Below are positions 5,607 through 6,913 of a stretch of 6,913 nt of DNA, in pieces. The stretch lies in contig JAFGMF010000271.1 in assembly GCA_016927675.1 (NCBI GenBank), positions 1 through 6,913 of the forward strand, in the 5' to 3' direction. Position 1 is the stretch's first letter, and each line of letters begins with the position of its first letter. The notes under the pieces were generated by a model that saw only the letters and a list, made by a program, of their open reading frames with translations, was not told the DNA's origin and did no database searches. This stretch comes from Candidatus Cloacimonadota bacterium. GTDB taxonomy: Bacteria > Cloacimonadota > Cloacimonadia > Cloacimonadales > TCS61. A program made the translations under genes and the position numbers.

Positions 5607-6913
5607 ATTGTCTTCTGACCCTGAAGAATCTTCTTTCCTCTGTAATTTCAGATTGCCAGGAATTTTCATCCACGTAGAATCCGGTTTCATCTACTTCGAA
5701 ATCGTTGTATGGATTACTTGAGGACATCACTTCGTACGAATACCCCGGTTCTGACAACCAATCCAGAATGATCTGATCATCAATGATCTCAATTGACAGA
5801 CTATCTGCAAATTCAAAGCCGAAAACAACATTCAGCTGAGTAATTGAATCACTGGAAACTGTTACGTCTGGTATCTCAATTTGTCCGAACTCTTCAGATA
5901 CAAAGGATAAATTGTATGTTCCGGGTAAAAGAACGCGGTAATATCTGCCAAAGGTATTTCCGCTTCTTACCGGATCAACTTCAGACATCCCCGGCTGATA
6001 GTCAATTTCATCCACATAGACTTCTGCCACCAGCGGGTTGCCGGCAGTATCGGTTATATTACCGGTAACAACAGCCTTGTGGACCCTGTCAATCATGATC
6101 AAAGCCGCTTCCAGATTAGCTTCGCAGATAGGTTGAATCCAGCTGGCAGGAGGGTGGAAATATGGTGCTTTACTCAGTTCAATCGTGAAGGAGAATATTC
6201 TTTCTACACCGTATCCCCAGTCTCCCATAGAACCTGATGCCAGATAAGTATTGGCTGATTGGGGTGAATAATAGCCATTATTATCGATATTGGGAATTGT
6301 AGCAGCCATTTCTGTAGCCAAATCTGACATTGCAGCGTGATCATAGCCCATGGCGGAAGGTTGATGACCTGGTGGATAGAGAACAACCTGTCCATAGGAA
6401 TGATAAGTTATCCCGGCATAGAATTTATGCGCCTGTAGTAAATCCCGAAGATACTGTGTTTCCGGTTCAGACCAGGGAGCTGTACCTCGATAAGATTCTG
6501 ATGTTGTTGAGGATGATGAATAAGGCCCATCCCAGTGAAAATCAAAGTTACGATTAAGATCAACGCCATCTACGGTGCTGTAGTCTGGAATGTTATTATT
6601 GTTGTTGTCCCTCATATTTTTTCTGTGACTGGTGTAGAGTTGTTCGATAACGAGTTTATGACCGTCAGGATTGATCAGGGGAATAAACCAGATTTGAGTG
6701 TTATCAATCCAGAAAGTAACACTATCGTTAACACCATAATTTTCAACAAGGTAGTATATTATATGCATATCAACTTCAAGGCTGATTGTCTCACGGGCAT
6801 GAATTGATGAGCCAAAAAAAACATTAGGTTCATCTTCATCAACTGCTGGATTATCAGATATTTTCAGGCACCAGATCTCATGTTGATAATCCTCGTAATT
6901 CATTTTCCCTTGA
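5605..6913 (-). CDS. Zinc carboxypeptidase, M14 family, with transthyretin-like and FN3-like C-terminal domains (N-terminus outside window)
   Basis: 435 residues are visible. The frame stays open through CAA GGG AAA to the right edge, so the ATG at 6903 is very unlikely to be the start; the signal peptide and beginning of the catalytic domain are missing. Numbering from that internal Met, the zinc ligands are H35 and E38 (IHARE) and H168 (TYHSYGQ). R98 (HRKNMR) and N117-R118 (VDLNRNF) bind substrate, and E242 (FTIELS) is the catalytic glutamate. The M14 domain therefore looks active: it removes C-terminal residues from peptides. Residues 278-362 form a carboxypeptidase-regulatory (transthyretin-like) domain. 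Residues 365-432 are FN3-like (LDWLSEPGYSYEVMSSSNPYNDF...FFRVRRQ). There is no T9SS sorting tail, so it is probably released or periplasmic. It is convergent with the surface protein gene, and no intrinsic terminator is seen for it. Substrate specificity cannot be read. Confidence 0.92.
   Translation of the reverse strand, partial: QGKMNYEDYQHEIWCLKISDNPAVDEDEPNVFFGSSIHARETISLEVDMHIIYYLVENYGVNDSVTFWIDNTQIWFIPLINPDGHKLVIEQLYTSHRKNMRDNNNNNIPDYSTVDGVDLNRNFDFHWDGPYSSSSTTSESYRGTAPWSEPETQYLRDLLQAHKFYAGITYHSYGQVVLYPPGHQPSAMGYDHAAMSDLATEMAATIPNIDNNGYYSPQSANTYLASGSMGDWGYGVERIFSFTIELSKAPYFHPPASWIQPICEANLEAALIMIDRVHKAVVTGNITDTAGNPLVAEVYVDEIDYQPGMSEVDPVRSGNTFGRYYRVLLPGTYNLSFVSEEFGQIEIPDVTVSSDSITQLNVVFGFEFADSLSIEIIDDQIILDWLSEPGYSYEVMSSSNPYNDFEVDETGFYVDENSWQSEITEERRFFRVRRQ

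Noticed and set aside
6535..6807. Plus-strand open frame antisense to the M14 gene
   Set aside because: It lies wholly opposite the conserved zinc-site region of the peptidase and shows no ribosome binding site or recognisable domain.
6901..6903. ATG as the true start of the M14 carboxypeptidase
   Set aside because: The frame is open to the window edge, no clear Shine-Dalgarno sequence sits before it, and starting here would remove the signal peptide and the first part of the catalytic domain. The gene is treated as partial.
1..6913. Defence system, mobile element or CRISPR array
   Set aside because: No transposase, integrase, direct-repeat array, toxin-antitoxin or nuclease-effector pairing was found. 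The EEP proteins have export signals, which argues against an intracellular defence role.

Overview
The window reads as a chromosomal stretch from a moderately AT-rich, Gram-negative-type (diderm) bacterium of the FCB/Bacteroidota-like assemblage. Candidatus Cloacimonadota or a near relative is my best guess. The strongest clue is the C-terminal tail of the plus-strand gene: an SPNPFNPSTEISF start, a FlgD-like Ig fold and a final KLMLIK, which is the type A sorting signal of the type IX secretion system (T9SS). Supporting clues are a lipoprotein signal, a heptose-phosphate phosphatase (lipopolysaccharide-type sugar supply) and an FN3-like tail ending in FFRVRRQ on the peptidase, a kind of ending I associate with this group. 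The phylum call is inference. No mobile element, CRISPR array, tRNA or rRNA is visible.

Left two thirds, minus strand (read from 3576 down to 1): a tightly packed four-gene transcription unit. In order it holds a GmhB-like HAD phosphatase, a lipoprotein with an FN3 domain plus an endonuclease/exonuclease/phosphatase (EEP) domain, a second EEP protein with an ordinary secretion signal, and class II lysyl-tRNA synthetase (lysS), which runs off the left edge. The junctions are a 4-bp GTGA overlap, a 13-bp gap and a 16-bp gap, so co-transcription and translational coupling are likely. The two EEP genes are clearly tandem paralogues with complete active-site motif sets, but different export routes.

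Middle: a 198-bp divergent intergenic region (3577-3774) with TTGACA boxes facing both ways and a 7-bp inverted repeat between them. To its right lies a plus-strand gene for a 589-residue secreted protein: signal peptide, choice-of-anchor L domain, cadherin-like domain, Ig-like domain and T9SS tail. It starts with GTG behind a strong AGGAGG and ends at a clear intrinsic terminator.

Right end, minus strand: a secreted-type zinc carboxypeptidase (M14 family), convergent with the plus-strand gene and cut at its N-terminus by the window edge. It carries a transthyretin-like domain and an FN3-like tail.

Functionally, four of the six genes make exported or probably exported proteins: two predicted nucleases or phosphodiesterases, a peptidase, and a large surface protein. 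This fits a lifestyle of extracellular polymer degradation and surface attachment. I see no defence system or wholly new pathway. The most notable points are the tandem exported EEP pair sandwiched between gmhB-like and lysS genes, and the loss of all four zinc ligands in the GmhB-like enzyme.
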